Origin: an uncultured Pseudomonadota bacterium
Lineage (GTDB): Bacteria > Pseudomonadota > Gammaproteobacteria > Burkholderiales > Usitatibacteraceae
Assembly (NCBI GenBank): GCA_937898635.1
Contig: CALEJW010000052.1
Location: forward strand, 1-8,457
Length of the DNA stretch: 8,457 bases
Direction: 5' to 3'
The translations under genes and the position numbers were made by a program. A model generated the notes under the pieces. The model searched no databases. It was not told where the DNA came from and saw only the letters and a program-made list of their open reading frames with translations. Shown piece after piece: positions 1 to 7,312 of the stretch. The number at the start of each line of letters is the position of its first letter. Within the stretch, counting starts at the first letter, position 1.

Positions 1-1
1 C

Positions 2-907
2 ATGCGCCGGCCGGCCGCCGGGCGTCGGGGCGCGCGCCCGCGCGGGTTCACGCTGATCGAGATCGCCGTGGTGATCGTGGTGCTCTCGCTCCTCCTCGCG
101 ATGATCGCGGGGATCGGCACCGCGATGCTGGGCCAGCAGCGCCGGGAGGCGACGCGGCAGCGGCTCGCGGGCGTGGAGACCGCGCTCGCCCTTTTCGTCT
201 CCCAGCACCAGCGCCTGCCCTGCCCGGCCAACGGCCAGCTCGTCGGCACCGACGCCAACGCGGGGCTGGAGCAGCTCACCGTCGGCACCCCGAACACCTG
301 CACCGTCGCGGGCGTGGCGAACAGCCAGCAGCACGGGGTCCTTCCCTGGCGCTCGCTGGGTCTCTCCGAGCAGGATGCGACCGACGGCTGGGGCAACCGC
401 CTCACGTACCGGGCCGCGGGGGCCTTCATCACCGCGCCGGCCATGAACATGACCTACTGCGATCCCGGCGGAACCGACAACACGCCGGAACTGCTCGCGT
501 CGCCCGGCGGGTATTGCGACTCCGCGTGCACATCCGCGACCTTCCCGGTGAGCTGCACATTGCCCTCGGCAGTTACCGCAGGCCGCGGCCTCGAAGTCCG
601 CAACCTCGCCGGCTCGCCGATCATGAACCCGGGTGCCACTCCTTCCACCGGCGCGGCTTACGTGGTGGTGAGCCACGGCGAGAACGGCAAGGGCGCCTAC
701 AACAACCAAGGCGTGCTCCAGGGCGGGGCGTGGGCCGCGCCCGCCGAGAACGAGGAGCGCAAGAACGACGCGAGCCTCGCGCTTGCCGTGCATTTCGTGG
801 ACGACTTCTTCATCGACAGCGGCGCGGTCCACTTCGACGACTTCGTCCTGAGGCCGTCGATCCTCACCGTCGCGACCAAGGCGCAACTCGGCCCCCGTGC
901 GCACTGA
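2..907 (+). CDS. Prepilin-like minor pilin / pseudopilin (RLPCP-DGWG family)
   Basis: Predicted 301-aa type IV prepilin-like protein, probably a minor subunit of a pilus or type II secretion-like filament, exported to the inner membrane and cleaved by a prepilin peptidase. The basic leader ends at G15, followed by FTLIE: F16 is the mature +1 residue and E20 the conserved Glu at +5. A hydrophobic helix runs to about residue 43. The globular part shows RLPCP (71-75), PWRSLGL (115-121), DGWG (128-131), VVVSHGENGKGAY (221-233) and HFDDF (277-281). It has six cysteines (74, 100, 153, 172, 176, 185), so disulfides are likely outside the cytoplasm. At 301 aa it is long for a minor pilin. The ATG at position 2 fits a normal leader, but an upstream start outside the window cannot be excluded. 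Its last 11 nt overlap the next gene, suggesting translational coupling. The prepilin class is secure; the filament it belongs to is not known. Confidence 0.88.
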   Translation: MRRPAAGRRGARPRGFTLIEIAVVIVVLSLLLAMIAGIGTAMLGQQRREATRQRLAGVETALALFVSQHQRLPCPANGQLVGTDANAGLEQLTVGTPNTCTVAGVANSQQHGVLPWRSLGLSEQDATDGWGNRLTYRAAGAFITAPAMNMTYCDPGGTDNTPELLASPGGYCDSACTSATFPVSCTLPSAVTAGRGLEVRNLAGSPIMNPGATPSTGAAYVVVSHGENGKGAYNNQGVLQGGAWAAPAENEERKNDASLALAVHFVDDFFIDSGAVHFDDFVLRPSILTVATKAQLGPRAH

Positions 908-2942
908 GAGTTCCGCCTTGGCGCCCCGGAACCGGCAAAGAGGTCTGGCCGCCGCCACGGTGGTGATCGTGATCATCCTCGCGCTGGTCGCGCTGGCCCT
1001 GGACCGCGGGGCCTTCCGGCGCGAGGCGACGATCCTCGACCAGCGAGAGGCGACGGACGCGCGGATGCGCAAGATCCGGGACGCGCTCGTCGCCTATGCC
1101 GTGCTCAGCGGCCGCCTGCCCTGCCCCGCGAGCGGCAACGCGAACGCCGGCGACGCCGTGCCCGATGCCCCGAGCGTGAACTGCACGGAGCCCGACGGCG
1201 TCGTGCCCTGGCGCTCCCTCGCCCTGGACCGCGAGGACGCGCTGGACGGCTGGGGTCGGCGCATCTCCTATCGCGTGTTCGAGGGCGCCACCGGCCTCAC
1301 CCAGGCCGGCGGAGTGAACATGACCAACTGCAACAGCTCCCTCTTCTATCCGCTTGACCCCGCCCTCGGCCCCGGCGGCCTCTGCAAGCCCGGCGCCCCG
1401 CCGCCCAACATGGCGCCGCAGTTCTTCGCCGCGCGCGGCAACATGCTGGCCGTCGACGAGATCGGGACGACCCGCAACGGCAATGCCTTCGTGCTCGTGA
1501 GCCACGGCGAGACCGGCCTCGGCGCCTATCCGGCCGACGGGGGGACGGGCCGCCTTCCCTCGCCCCACAACGCCGGCCGCGAGTACACGAACACCCAGGC
1601 GGGCGGCACCTATTGGATCCAGCCGCGAAGCGCCCCGGGCACGGACCCGGGCGTCGCCGCCCACTTCGACGACGTCGTGTCCTACATGAGCGCGTCGGAC
1701 CTCGTGACCCGCGCGAAGCTCGCCGCACGTCCCTATTCGCTCGGCGCCGCGTTCACGCTGCCGGCGGTGTCGGCGGCGGCGCCGGGACTCTCTGGAGAGG
1801 ACACGAGGCAAGCCTATCTCGCCATGGGCGGCTTCCTGGTGCTGGGCATCGATTCCAGCTTCGCCTTGCGCAATATCGGCATCCGCACCGAGGACGGCGT
1901 CACCGGACTCGGCGTCATCGGTGGCGGCTCGTCGGCCGGCGACCTCAACTCCTCGCTCGGCGAGCGCTTGCTCTTCCTGTTTGGCGGCAGCAGCGAGCTC
2001 CAGAAGATGGACATAGCCTTCAACCGCTTCCGGGTCGTGGGGCTCGGACCTCCCCGTCTCGAGGAGCGCGCCGAGGTCTCGTTCTGGCGCGGCGGGGATC
2101 TGCTCCAGGCCTCGGTCGCCACGAGCTGGGTCGAGGACATTCGGCCCGCCCGCTGCCTGTTCGGGCTCGTTCCCTCCGCGGTCTTCGACCGCGTGGACGT
2201 GAGGCCGCTTCCCCGGACCGGGGACGGGGACCAGACGACCTTCACCGTCGCCGCGGTCCAGGCCTGCCCGGAGGCCACGGCGGTCTGCACCACGGCGGTC
2301 CCGAATGCCGAAGACTGCCCCGCCCGGCCGCCCAGCGCCGCCTCGACCGCCGCGCAGGGCATCGCCACGACGGCCGCGACCCTGAAGGGCAGGGTCCACG
2401 ACAACGGCGCGAGCACCACGGTCTCCTTCGACTACGGCACGACCTGCGCCTACCCCTCGAGCGCCGCGGCCTCGCCCGCGAACCTCGCGGCCGGTGACGG
2501 CGACACGATGGTTTCCGCGGCGATCACCGGCCTCGCCTGCAACACGAGCTACTACTTCCGCACGAAGGCCGTGAGCGCCGGGGGAACGACCGCTGGCAAC
2601 GACGCCATGTTCACGACGGCCTCCTGCGGCACGCCCAGCCCCATCGCGACGTCGAACGCCGCGACGGACATCACGCAGACGAGCGCGACGCTGAAGGCCA
2701 CCGTCGACGACAACGGGGCCGATACCGCGGTGACGTTCGACGTGGGCTTTTCCAACTGCTACGGAGCGAGCCTCCCCGCCGTGCCCGGCACGGTCGCCAA
2801 CGGCGCCGGCGCGACGGCGGTCTCCGCCCCCCTCACCGGCCTCACCTGCAACACGCGCTACCACTACCGCGTCCGCGCGGTGAGCGCCGCCGGCACGACG
2901 ACGGCCGGCGACGTGGCGTTCACCACCGCGCCCTGTCCCTGA
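897..2942 (+). CDS. Large pseudopilin-like protein with beta-rich middle domain and two C-terminal FnIII-like repeats
   Basis: Predicted 681-aa exported protein, apparently a mosaic. Residues 1-280 repeat the module of the preceding gene: hydrophobic helix (about 17-36), RLPCP (73-77), PWRSLAL (104-110), DGWGRR (117-122), FVLVSHGETGLGAY (198-211) and HFDD (256-259). Residues 285-460 form a beta-rich domain with GLGVIGGG (337-344) and a GERLLFLF strand (355-362), resembling jelly-roll modules of secreted proteins (inference). Residues 478-577 and 580-680 are two fibronectin-III-like repeats. The N-terminus reads RQRG then LAAAT, giving Thr rather than Glu at +5 if cut after G16, so it is an atypical prepilin. 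GTG 897 gives the longest reading; TTG 918, preceded by GAGAG at a 7-nt spacing, is an alternative start. The domain order suggests a filament-tip or adhesive subunit with the FnIII part outermost. Confident as a gene, moderate on role. Confidence 0.85.
   Translation: MRTESSALAPRNRQRGLAAATVVIVIILALVALALDRGAFRREATILDQREATDARMRKIRDALVAYAVLSGRLPCPASGNANAGDAVPDAPSVNCTEPDGVVPWRSLALDREDALDGWGRRISYRVFEGATGLTQAGGVNMTNCNSSLFYPLDPALGPGGLCKPGAPPPNMAPQFFAARGNMLAVDEIGTTRNGNAFVLVSHGETGLGAYPADGGTGRLPSPHNAGREYTNTQAGGTYWIQPRSAPGTDPGVAAHFDDVVSYMSASDLVTRAKLAARPYSLGAAFTLPAVSAAAPGLSGEDTRQAYLAMGGFLVLGIDSSFALRNIGIRTEDGVTGLGVIGGGSSAGDLNSSLGERLLFLFGGSSELQKMDIAFNRFRVVGLGPPRLEERAEVSFWRGGDLLQASVATSWVEDIRPARCLFGLVPSAVFDRVDVRPLPRTGDGDQTTFTVAAVQACPEATAVCTTAVPNAEDCPARPPSAASTAAQGIATTAATLKGRVHDNGASTTVSFDYGTTCAYPSSAAASPANLAAGDGDTMVSAAITGLACNTSYYFRTKAVSAGGTTAGNDAMFTTASCGTPSPIATSNAATDITQTSATLKATVDDNGADTAVTFDVGFSNCYGASLPAVPGTVANGAGATAVSAPLTGLTCNTRYHYRVRAVSAAGTTTAGDVAFTTAPCP
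2328..2627 (+). repeat. FnIII-like repeat 1 (protein-level tandem repeat)
   Basis: Encodes residues 478-577 of the 681-aa pseudopilin. It has the pattern of bacterial fibronectin-III-like modules: TAATLKGRVHDNG, then a VSFDYG strand, then TGLACNTSYYFR and KAVSAGGTT. Cysteines lie at 517, 548 and 577. It closely matches the adjacent repeat 2 in motif order and Cys spacing. Confidence 0.75.
2634..2936 (+). repeat. FnIII-like repeat 2 (protein-level tandem repeat)
   Basis: Encodes residues 580-680. It parallels repeat 1: TSATLKATVDDNG, VTFDVG, TGLTCNTRYHYR and RAVSAAGTTT. Cysteines at 621, 651 and 680 have spacings of 30 and 29 residues, against 31 and 29 in repeat 1, so both repeats probably share a disulfide or paired-Cys arrangement. 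The protein ends one residue after the last Cys. Confidence 0.75.
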
Positions 2943-3063
2943 CCCGTCCCCGCCCCGGCGGTGACGCGGTAAATCCCGCGCGAGCTTCCGCGATTTCGGC
3001 TCGCCGCGCGCGAACGCCGCGCGTAGAACTCCGGCCATGCCCGCCGCATCCGGAGTTCCCGCC
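2943..3063 (+). other. Intergenic spacer inside the pseudopilin operon
   Basis: A 121-nt GC-rich gap between the second and third pseudopilin genes. It contains a direct repeat of GCCGCGCG but no convincing rho-independent terminator (no T-run) and no clear promoter. It ends in GGAG at 3052-3055, the likely ribosome binding site for the ATG at 3064 (8-nt spacer). Read-through from the upstream gene is plausible. Confidence 0.5.
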
Positions 3064-4638
3064 ATGCTCCCTGCCTCGCGCGAAAGAGGCGCCCTTCCGA
3101 TCCTCCTCGCCGCGCTGCTCGCGATCGCCACGGCAACCGCATTTTCCGTCGCGCTCGCGCGGATGGCGGGCGCCCCGGCCCGTGCCAAGGCGACGGAGCG
3201 CAGCCTCGCCACGGCGCGCGAGGCGCTGGTCGCCTACGCCTCCGGACGGCCCGCGGACGAGATCGTCGGCCCCGGCTACCTTCCCTGCCCGGACCTCGAC
3301 GACGATGGCTGGGCGGAGCCCACCTGCGGCTCGATGACGGGCGAAACGGGCCAGTGGCAGCGCCTCGGGCGGCTGCCGTGGAAGACCCTGGGCCTGCCGG
3401 ACTTGCGCGACGGGCACGGCGAGCGCCTGTGGTACGCGGTGTCGAGCAAGCACAAGGGGCTCCTCAACTGCACGGTGAGCCCGGCCTGCCTCGACATGGG
3501 CCCCGAGTCGGCGCTGGGCACGATCACCGTGCGCGACGCCGCGGGGACCGTGCTCCACGACGGCACCACCGACAGCCCCTACGAGCCGGGCCGCGGCGGC
3601 GCCGCCGCCGTGGTGATCGCGCCCGGGCCGCCGATCGCGCGGTGGGCCGGCGCGCAAGCGCAGCCCGTCGCGCAGGTGCGATCCTGCGAGGGCGGGCGCT
3701 GCAACGCCGCGGGTCGCTGCCTCACCGAGCCCCCGACGCGAACGCCGAAGTGCGATCCCGCGAACTACCTCGACCGCTCGCCCGGCCCCGCCTACGCGGA
3801 CGAGGACAACGCCCGCTTCCACGACCGCAACGACGCCGCCGGCCGGGCGGGAAACCGCGACGGCTTCATTCACGGGCCGGTCCGGGACCGCGAAGGCGCG
3901 ACCTGGGTGAACGACCGCCTCGCGGTCGTGACCTACGACGACCTGATGCCGCGCGTGATGTGGCGGGTCGCGCAGGAAGTCGCCGCCTGTCTCGGGCAGT
4001 ACGCGGCACGCGGCGAGAACGGCGGCCGCCTTCCCTGGGCCGCTCCCTTGTGCCGCAGCCGGATGCCGGATGCGACGATTCGCGGGGCGGATGCGACCGG
4101 CGCGCTCTTCGGGCGCGTCCCGGACACGCCCTTCCTCGCAACGCTGAAGGACAGCGGCACCACGATGCTCGCCCGCTGGGTCCCGGGATGCCGCATCGCG
4201 GACGCCAACGGCGAAACCGCGGGCATCGCGGGCTTCACCTGGTGGAGCGCCTGGAAGCGGCATGTCTTCTACTCCGTGGCGCGCGCGAACCGCCCGGCGC
4301 CGGGAAGACCGCCACCCTGCGATTCCCTGAGCTGCCTCTTCCTCTCCGGCGAGTCTGCGGGACCGGCGCCGGCGGGATACCGCTTCGCCGTGCTGGTCGC
4401 GGGCCCGCCGCTCATCTTCGACGCCGGACGCCAGTCGCGCACGGACACGGCCGACGCCGATACGCGCCACTGGCTCGAAGGCGCCAACGCGGACCTGAGG
4501 CGCCTCAACGCCAACCCCGCGGCGCCCGACTGCCCCGCGGACCCGAGCTATCCCGCGGGACCGGGCGCCGTGGCCTTCAATCGCGTGGCGACGCGACCGG
4601 AACGCGAGCGCAACGACGTCGTGGTCGCGGGAAGGTAG
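3064..4638 (+). CDS. Large pseudopilin-like protein with an apparently duplicated module
   Basis: Predicted 524-aa membrane-anchored or exported protein. I chose ATG 3064 because GGAG (3052-3055) lies 8 nt upstream; the ATG at 3037, nine codons earlier and in frame, lacks a recognisable site. The N-terminus RERG then ALPILL, with a hydrophobic helix to about residue 31, resembles the PilX/GspK style and has no Glu at +5. A first module holds YLPCP (72-76), RLPWKTLGL (103-111), DGHG (116-119), RLWYAV (121-126), AAAVVIAPGPP (180-190) and WVNDRLAVVTYDDL (281-294). A second, looser copy holds GRLPWAAP (321-328), WWSAWKRHVFYSVA (393-406), FAVLVAGPPL (441-450), HWLEGAN (469-475) and RNDVVVAG (516-523). 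Many cysteines suggest disulfides. The size is far above a normal minor pilin but within the GspK range; nothing else specifically shows GspK. Membership in the cluster is clear, function inferred. Confidence 0.8.
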   Translation: MLPASRERGALPILLAALLAIATATAFSVALARMAGAPARAKATERSLATAREALVAYASGRPADEIVGPGYLPCPDLDDDGWAEPTCGSMTGETGQWQRLGRLPWKTLGLPDLRDGHGERLWYAVSSKHKGLLNCTVSPACLDMGPESALGTITVRDAAGTVLHDGTTDSPYEPGRGGAAAVVIAPGPPIARWAGAQAQPVAQVRSCEGGRCNAAGRCLTEPPTRTPKCDPANYLDRSPGPAYADEDNARFHDRNDAAGRAGNRDGFIHGPVRDREGATWVNDRLAVVTYDDLMPRVMWRVAQEVAACLGQYAARGENGGRLPWAAPLCRSRMPDATIRGADATGALFGRVPDTPFLATLKDSGTTMLARWVPGCRIADANGETAGIAGFTWWSAWKRHVFYSVARANRPAPGRPPPCDSLSCLFLSGESAGPAPAGYRFAVLVAGPPLIFDAGRQSRTDTADADTRHWLEGANADLRRLNANPAAPDCPADPSYPAGPGAVAFNRVATRPERERNDVVVAGR

Positions 4639-4640
4639 GC

Positions 4641-5426
4641 GTGCGCCCCGTCGGCAAGCGCCGGCGCGCAGGCGCCGCGTTCACGCTCCTCGAGGTCCTC
4701 TTCGCGATGCTGGTCCTCGCGATTCTCGCCGCGGGGCTCGCCATCCCGCTTTCCACCCAGGTCGCGATGCGCCGCCAGGAGGACACGCGGCGCATCCTCG
4801 AGGAAGCGCGCGAGGCGCTGCTCGGCTTCGCCGCCACGCACGGCCGGCTTCCCTGCCCGGCCACGGCCGCGAGCCGCGGCGAGGAGAGCTTCGCGCCCGG
4901 CGGCGATGCCCGCGCCGGCGACTGCTCGAACTTCCACGACGGCTTCCTGCCCGCGGCCGCGATCGGGCTCGCGCCGCTCGACGAGGAGGGATTCCTGCGC
5001 GACGGCTGGGGCTCGCCCGCCAACCGCATCCGCTACGCCGTCTTCGGCGCCGGGCGCAGCGTGGGCGGCGTGGCCAACCCGCTCACCCGCGTGGACGGCA
5101 TGCGCGAGGCGACGCTCGCGGCGCTGGGCGACGCGCCCGCCTTCCTCGTGGTCTGCGGGGCCGGCGCCTCGACGGGCGGGGCGGGCTGCGGCCCCGCCGC
5201 GAACCAGCTCACGCGCCGCGCGGCCTTCGTGCTCCTGTCGACGGGGCCCTCGGCCGCCCTGCGTCCGGCGCCGGGCCGCGAGGAATCCCGCAACCTCGAC
5301 GCGAGCGGCGTCTTCGTGTCCCGCGAGCCCTCGGTCGAGCCGGGCAACGAGTTCGACGACTTCCTCACCTGGGTTCCCGTGAGCGTCCTCGCCGGCCGCC
5401 TGGTGGCCGCCGGACGCCTGCCCTGA
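4641..5426 (+). CDS. Prepilin-like minor pilin / pseudopilin with Ala before the cleavage site
   Basis: Predicted 261-aa prepilin-like protein. GTG 4641 is the sensible start: it lies 2 nt after the upstream stop, GGGAAGG precedes it by 5 nt, and it yields a short basic leader (RPVGKRRRAGAA). Cleavage would fall between A13 and F14, giving FTLLE with Glu at +5 (E18) and a hydrophobic helix to about residue 40. The usual residue before the cut is Gly; here it is Ala, which is known to be tolerated with reduced processing in some pilins. The family signature follows: RLPCP (69-73), DGWG (121-124), RYAVF (131-135), AAFVLLSTG (194-202) and EFDDF (237-241). Cysteines lie at 72, 95, 172 and 183. 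It is probably translated with the upstream gene and is the last gene of the operon, ending 10 nt before the convergent kinase. The partner filament is not identified here. Confidence 0.86.
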   Translation: MRPVGKRRRAGAAFTLLEVLFAMLVLAILAAGLAIPLSTQVAMRRQEDTRRILEEAREALLGFAATHGRLPCPATAASRGEESFAPGGDARAGDCSNFHDGFLPAAAIGLAPLDEEGFLRDGWGSPANRIRYAVFGAGRSVGGVANPLTRVDGMREATLAALGDAPAFLVVCGAGASTGGAGCGPAANQLTRRAAFVLLSTGPSAALRPAPGREESRNLDASGVFVSREPSVEPGNEFDDFLTWVPVSVLAGRLVAAGRLP

Positions 5427-5436
5427 GGCGCGAGGT

Positions 5437-7143
5437 TCAGGCGGGATGCAGGCGGAAGACGACGCGCCCGGGCTCGTTCGCCGCGAGTTCCACCGCGTAG
5501 GCCGACTGCGCCGCGAGCCTCGCCACCTGGTAGAGGCCGATGCCCAGCCCCCCGGCGGAGGGATCCACGACGGGCTCGTGGAAGAGGTTGCGCGACACGC
5601 TCTCGGGGAGCGCCGGGCCGGAATTCTCGAAGGAAAGCTCGACGCGGCCGGCGGCGACCTCGAGCGACACCTTCATGCGCACGCCCTCGCCGCCCTTCTT
5701 GCGCGCGTTGTCCAGGCAGTTCTCGAGGAAGGCGTCGAAGAGGTTGGCCGGAATCGTCGCCTCGCCCTCGATCGCCGCCTCGAAGTCGAGACCGTCGGCC
5801 GCGTGCCGGCGCTCGACGTCGTGCCACCACGCCCGCGCGGGGCGCGAGGACTCGCGCGTCTCCACCTGCGGCGAGCGCAACTGGTCGAGCGTGGACTGCA
5901 GTCGCCTCGTGAGCTGCGGGAGCTGGCGCTGCAGGAGGTCGCCGTAGGCCGGGTCCCGCTCCCCCCCGCGCGGCGCCGCGGAGGTCAGGGCGAAGAGCGA
6001 CTGCAGGAGGTTCTTGATGTCGTGGGTGAGGCGCGCGCCGGTCTCGTGCACCGCCTGCAGGTAGGCGTTGCGCCGCATGGCGGACTCGCGGCGCTTGCTC
6101 TCGTAGAACTCCCCGACCACCTGGGCGAGGAGCCGCATGTGCAGGAAGAGCGCGGGCGAGAGCGCGATCTCCGTGTGGAAGGTGAGCTCGAGACCGTGGA
6201 AGCCGAAGCGCACGACCTCCTTCGACGCCACGCCGAACTCTCCCTCGCCTTCCGCGGTCTTCCAGCGCCCGCCCTTCACCCAGGGCAGCTCGTTCACCTG
6301 CGCGAGCGCCTGGCCGAGGAAGCGCTGCGGGTCGGGCTCGTGCTCCGCGAGCTCCGCCACGCGCCGCACCCAGATCTCGAAGGGCATGCCCACCGACATC
6401 AGGTACCGGGAGAGGTAGGTGCGCAGCCCCCCGTAGCCCTCGCGCGGGCCCCAGAACACGGCCAGCACGAAGAGCGTCGCGCCGAAGCCGATCACCGTGA
6501 GACCCGCGGACCGGAAGTAGCCGCCCTCCGTGTAGCGCATGAGCGCGATGGACCCCAGCACCAGCACCACCACCAGCTGGAAGACGAGCACCGCGTAGAA
6601 GAAGTCGAAGACCTGGCGCGAGTCGTCGTCCATCGGATCGAAGGGCAGGAAGGCGAGCGCGAGGAGCGAGACCGGGAGCACGAGCTGGCAGAAGACCGCG
6701 ACCGGCTCGGGAATGCCGGGCTCCTTCAGCACCAGCCGCGGCACGGTCCACAGCAGCATCATCGCCGCGAGGTAGAAGAAGGCGACCAGGTAGAAGCGGC
6801 CGCGCCGTGCCGCCTGCGCGGTGAAGACCTTGCCCCCGAGGATCCCCATGAGCACGCAGATCCAGGCGCCGATGAGCCAGCCGGGCAGGAAGAAGAGAAC
6901 GGTCCCCGTGATCGCGACGAGGAGCACGATCGCGAAGCGGCTCACCTCCTGGTCGCTCGCGAAGAAGGGCTGCCACATGAGGAAGAGGCCGAAGTGGACG
7001 AGCAGCCAGATGCGCTGGAAGTCGCTTCCCGGGTCCACGATGAGCGCCTCGTGCAGCGCGAGCAGCATCGCGAGCACCACCCAGCGGCGCGAGCGGAGCA
7101 GGAAGCCGCCGAGGCGGGTGGAGGAAAAGGCGACGGAGGACAA
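5437..7143 (-). CDS. Polytopic membrane sensor histidine kinase
   Basis: Predicted 568-aa inner-membrane histidine kinase that would phosphorylate a response regulator. Residues 1-231 hold about eight hydrophobic segments (roughly 21-36, 43-58, 70-87, 88-104, 116-139, 147-168, 178-201, 212-231) with little periplasmic sequence, suggesting membrane-embedded sensing. Residues 255-345 may be a degenerate GAF-like linker (inference). The H-box is RLTHDIKNLLQSL with H374 as the likely phosphoacceptor. The N-box is FLENCLDNA (N475, N479). The G1 region is ENSGP (506-510), with Asn where Asp is common. The glycine loop is GGLGIGL (531-537). The longest reading starts at TTG 7143 without a clear ribosome site; GTG 7080 or ATG 7068 would remove the basic R-S-R-R segment before the first helix. 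No response regulator is visible. It diverges from a sigma-54 pilin unit, recalling PilS/PilR, but its helix count and H-box differ from PilS, so that link is inference. Confidence 0.9.
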   Translation of the reverse strand: MSSVAFSSTRLGGFLLRSRRWVVLAMLLALHEALIVDPGSDFQRIWLLVHFGLFLMWQPFFASDQEVSRFAIVLLVAITGTVLFFLPGWLIGAWICVLMGILGGKVFTAQAARRGRFYLVAFFYLAAMMLLWTVPRLVLKEPGIPEPVAVFCQLVLPVSLLALAFLPFDPMDDDSRQVFDFFYAVLVFQLVVVLVLGSIALMRYTEGGYFRSAGLTVIGFGATLFVLAVFWGPREGYGGLRTYLSRYLMSVGMPFEIWVRRVAELAEHEPDPQRFLGQALAQVNELPWVKGGRWKTAEGEGEFGVASKEVVRFGFHGLELTFHTEIALSPALFLHMRLLAQVVGEFYESKRRESAMRRNAYLQAVHETGARLTHDIKNLLQSLFALTSAAPRGGERDPAYGDLLQRQLPQLTRRLQSTLDQLRSPQVETRESSRPARAWWHDVERRHAADGLDFEAAIEGEATIPANLFDAFLENCLDNARKKGGEGVRMKVSLEVAAGRVELSFENSGPALPESVSRNLFHEPVVDPSAGGLGIGLYQVARLAAQSAYAVELAANEPGRVVFRLHPA

Positions 7144-7223
7144 GGTGGCGGAAGGCGACGGTGGCGGGACGATAATCGCACAGGAGCGTGCGGGCTATCG
7201 GCGCGGCTTTCCGGCAAGGGGGT

Positions 7224-7271
7224 TGTCCGGATGCGGAACAGCCCCGGCCTGGGTGTCCGGGTTTTCGACAG
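7224..7271 (+). promoter_or_regulatory. Paired candidate enhancer (UAS) sites for a sigma-54 activator
   Basis: Two 18-bp elements in direct order exactly 30 bp apart: TGTCCGGATGCGGAACAG at 7224-7241 and TGTCCGGGTTTTCGACAG at 7254-7271. They agree at 12 of 18 positions, including TGTCCGG at the left and ACAG at the right, and each is a TGT-N11-ACA dyad. They lie about 100-150 bp upstream of the predicted start near 7373, a usual place for enhancer-binding-protein sites. GTGTC and CTGTC half-sites, as described for PilR in Pseudomonas, occur in the second element. The binding protein is unknown. Confidence 0.5.
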
Positions 7272-7312
7272 TTGTTTGCCATCTCCCGCGGCTATCGAAC
7301 GGCCGGATTGGC

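Noticed and set aside
3037..3063. Upstream ATG for the third pseudopilin
   Set aside because: No ribosome site precedes it, while ATG 3064 has GGAG at an 8-nt spacing and a short leader of prepilin type.
864..3212. A 782-codon open frame on the minus strand opposite the first pseudopilins
   Set aside because: Low-complexity Arg/Gly/Ala-rich translation with no domain; it is the complement shadow of GC-rich genes whose plus-strand products have clear motifs.
3354..4640. N-terminal 429-residue extension of the fourth pseudopilin frame
   Set aside because: It overlaps the third pseudopilin in another frame and is Arg/Pro-rich; GTG 4641 with a ribosome site gives a normal prepilin leader.
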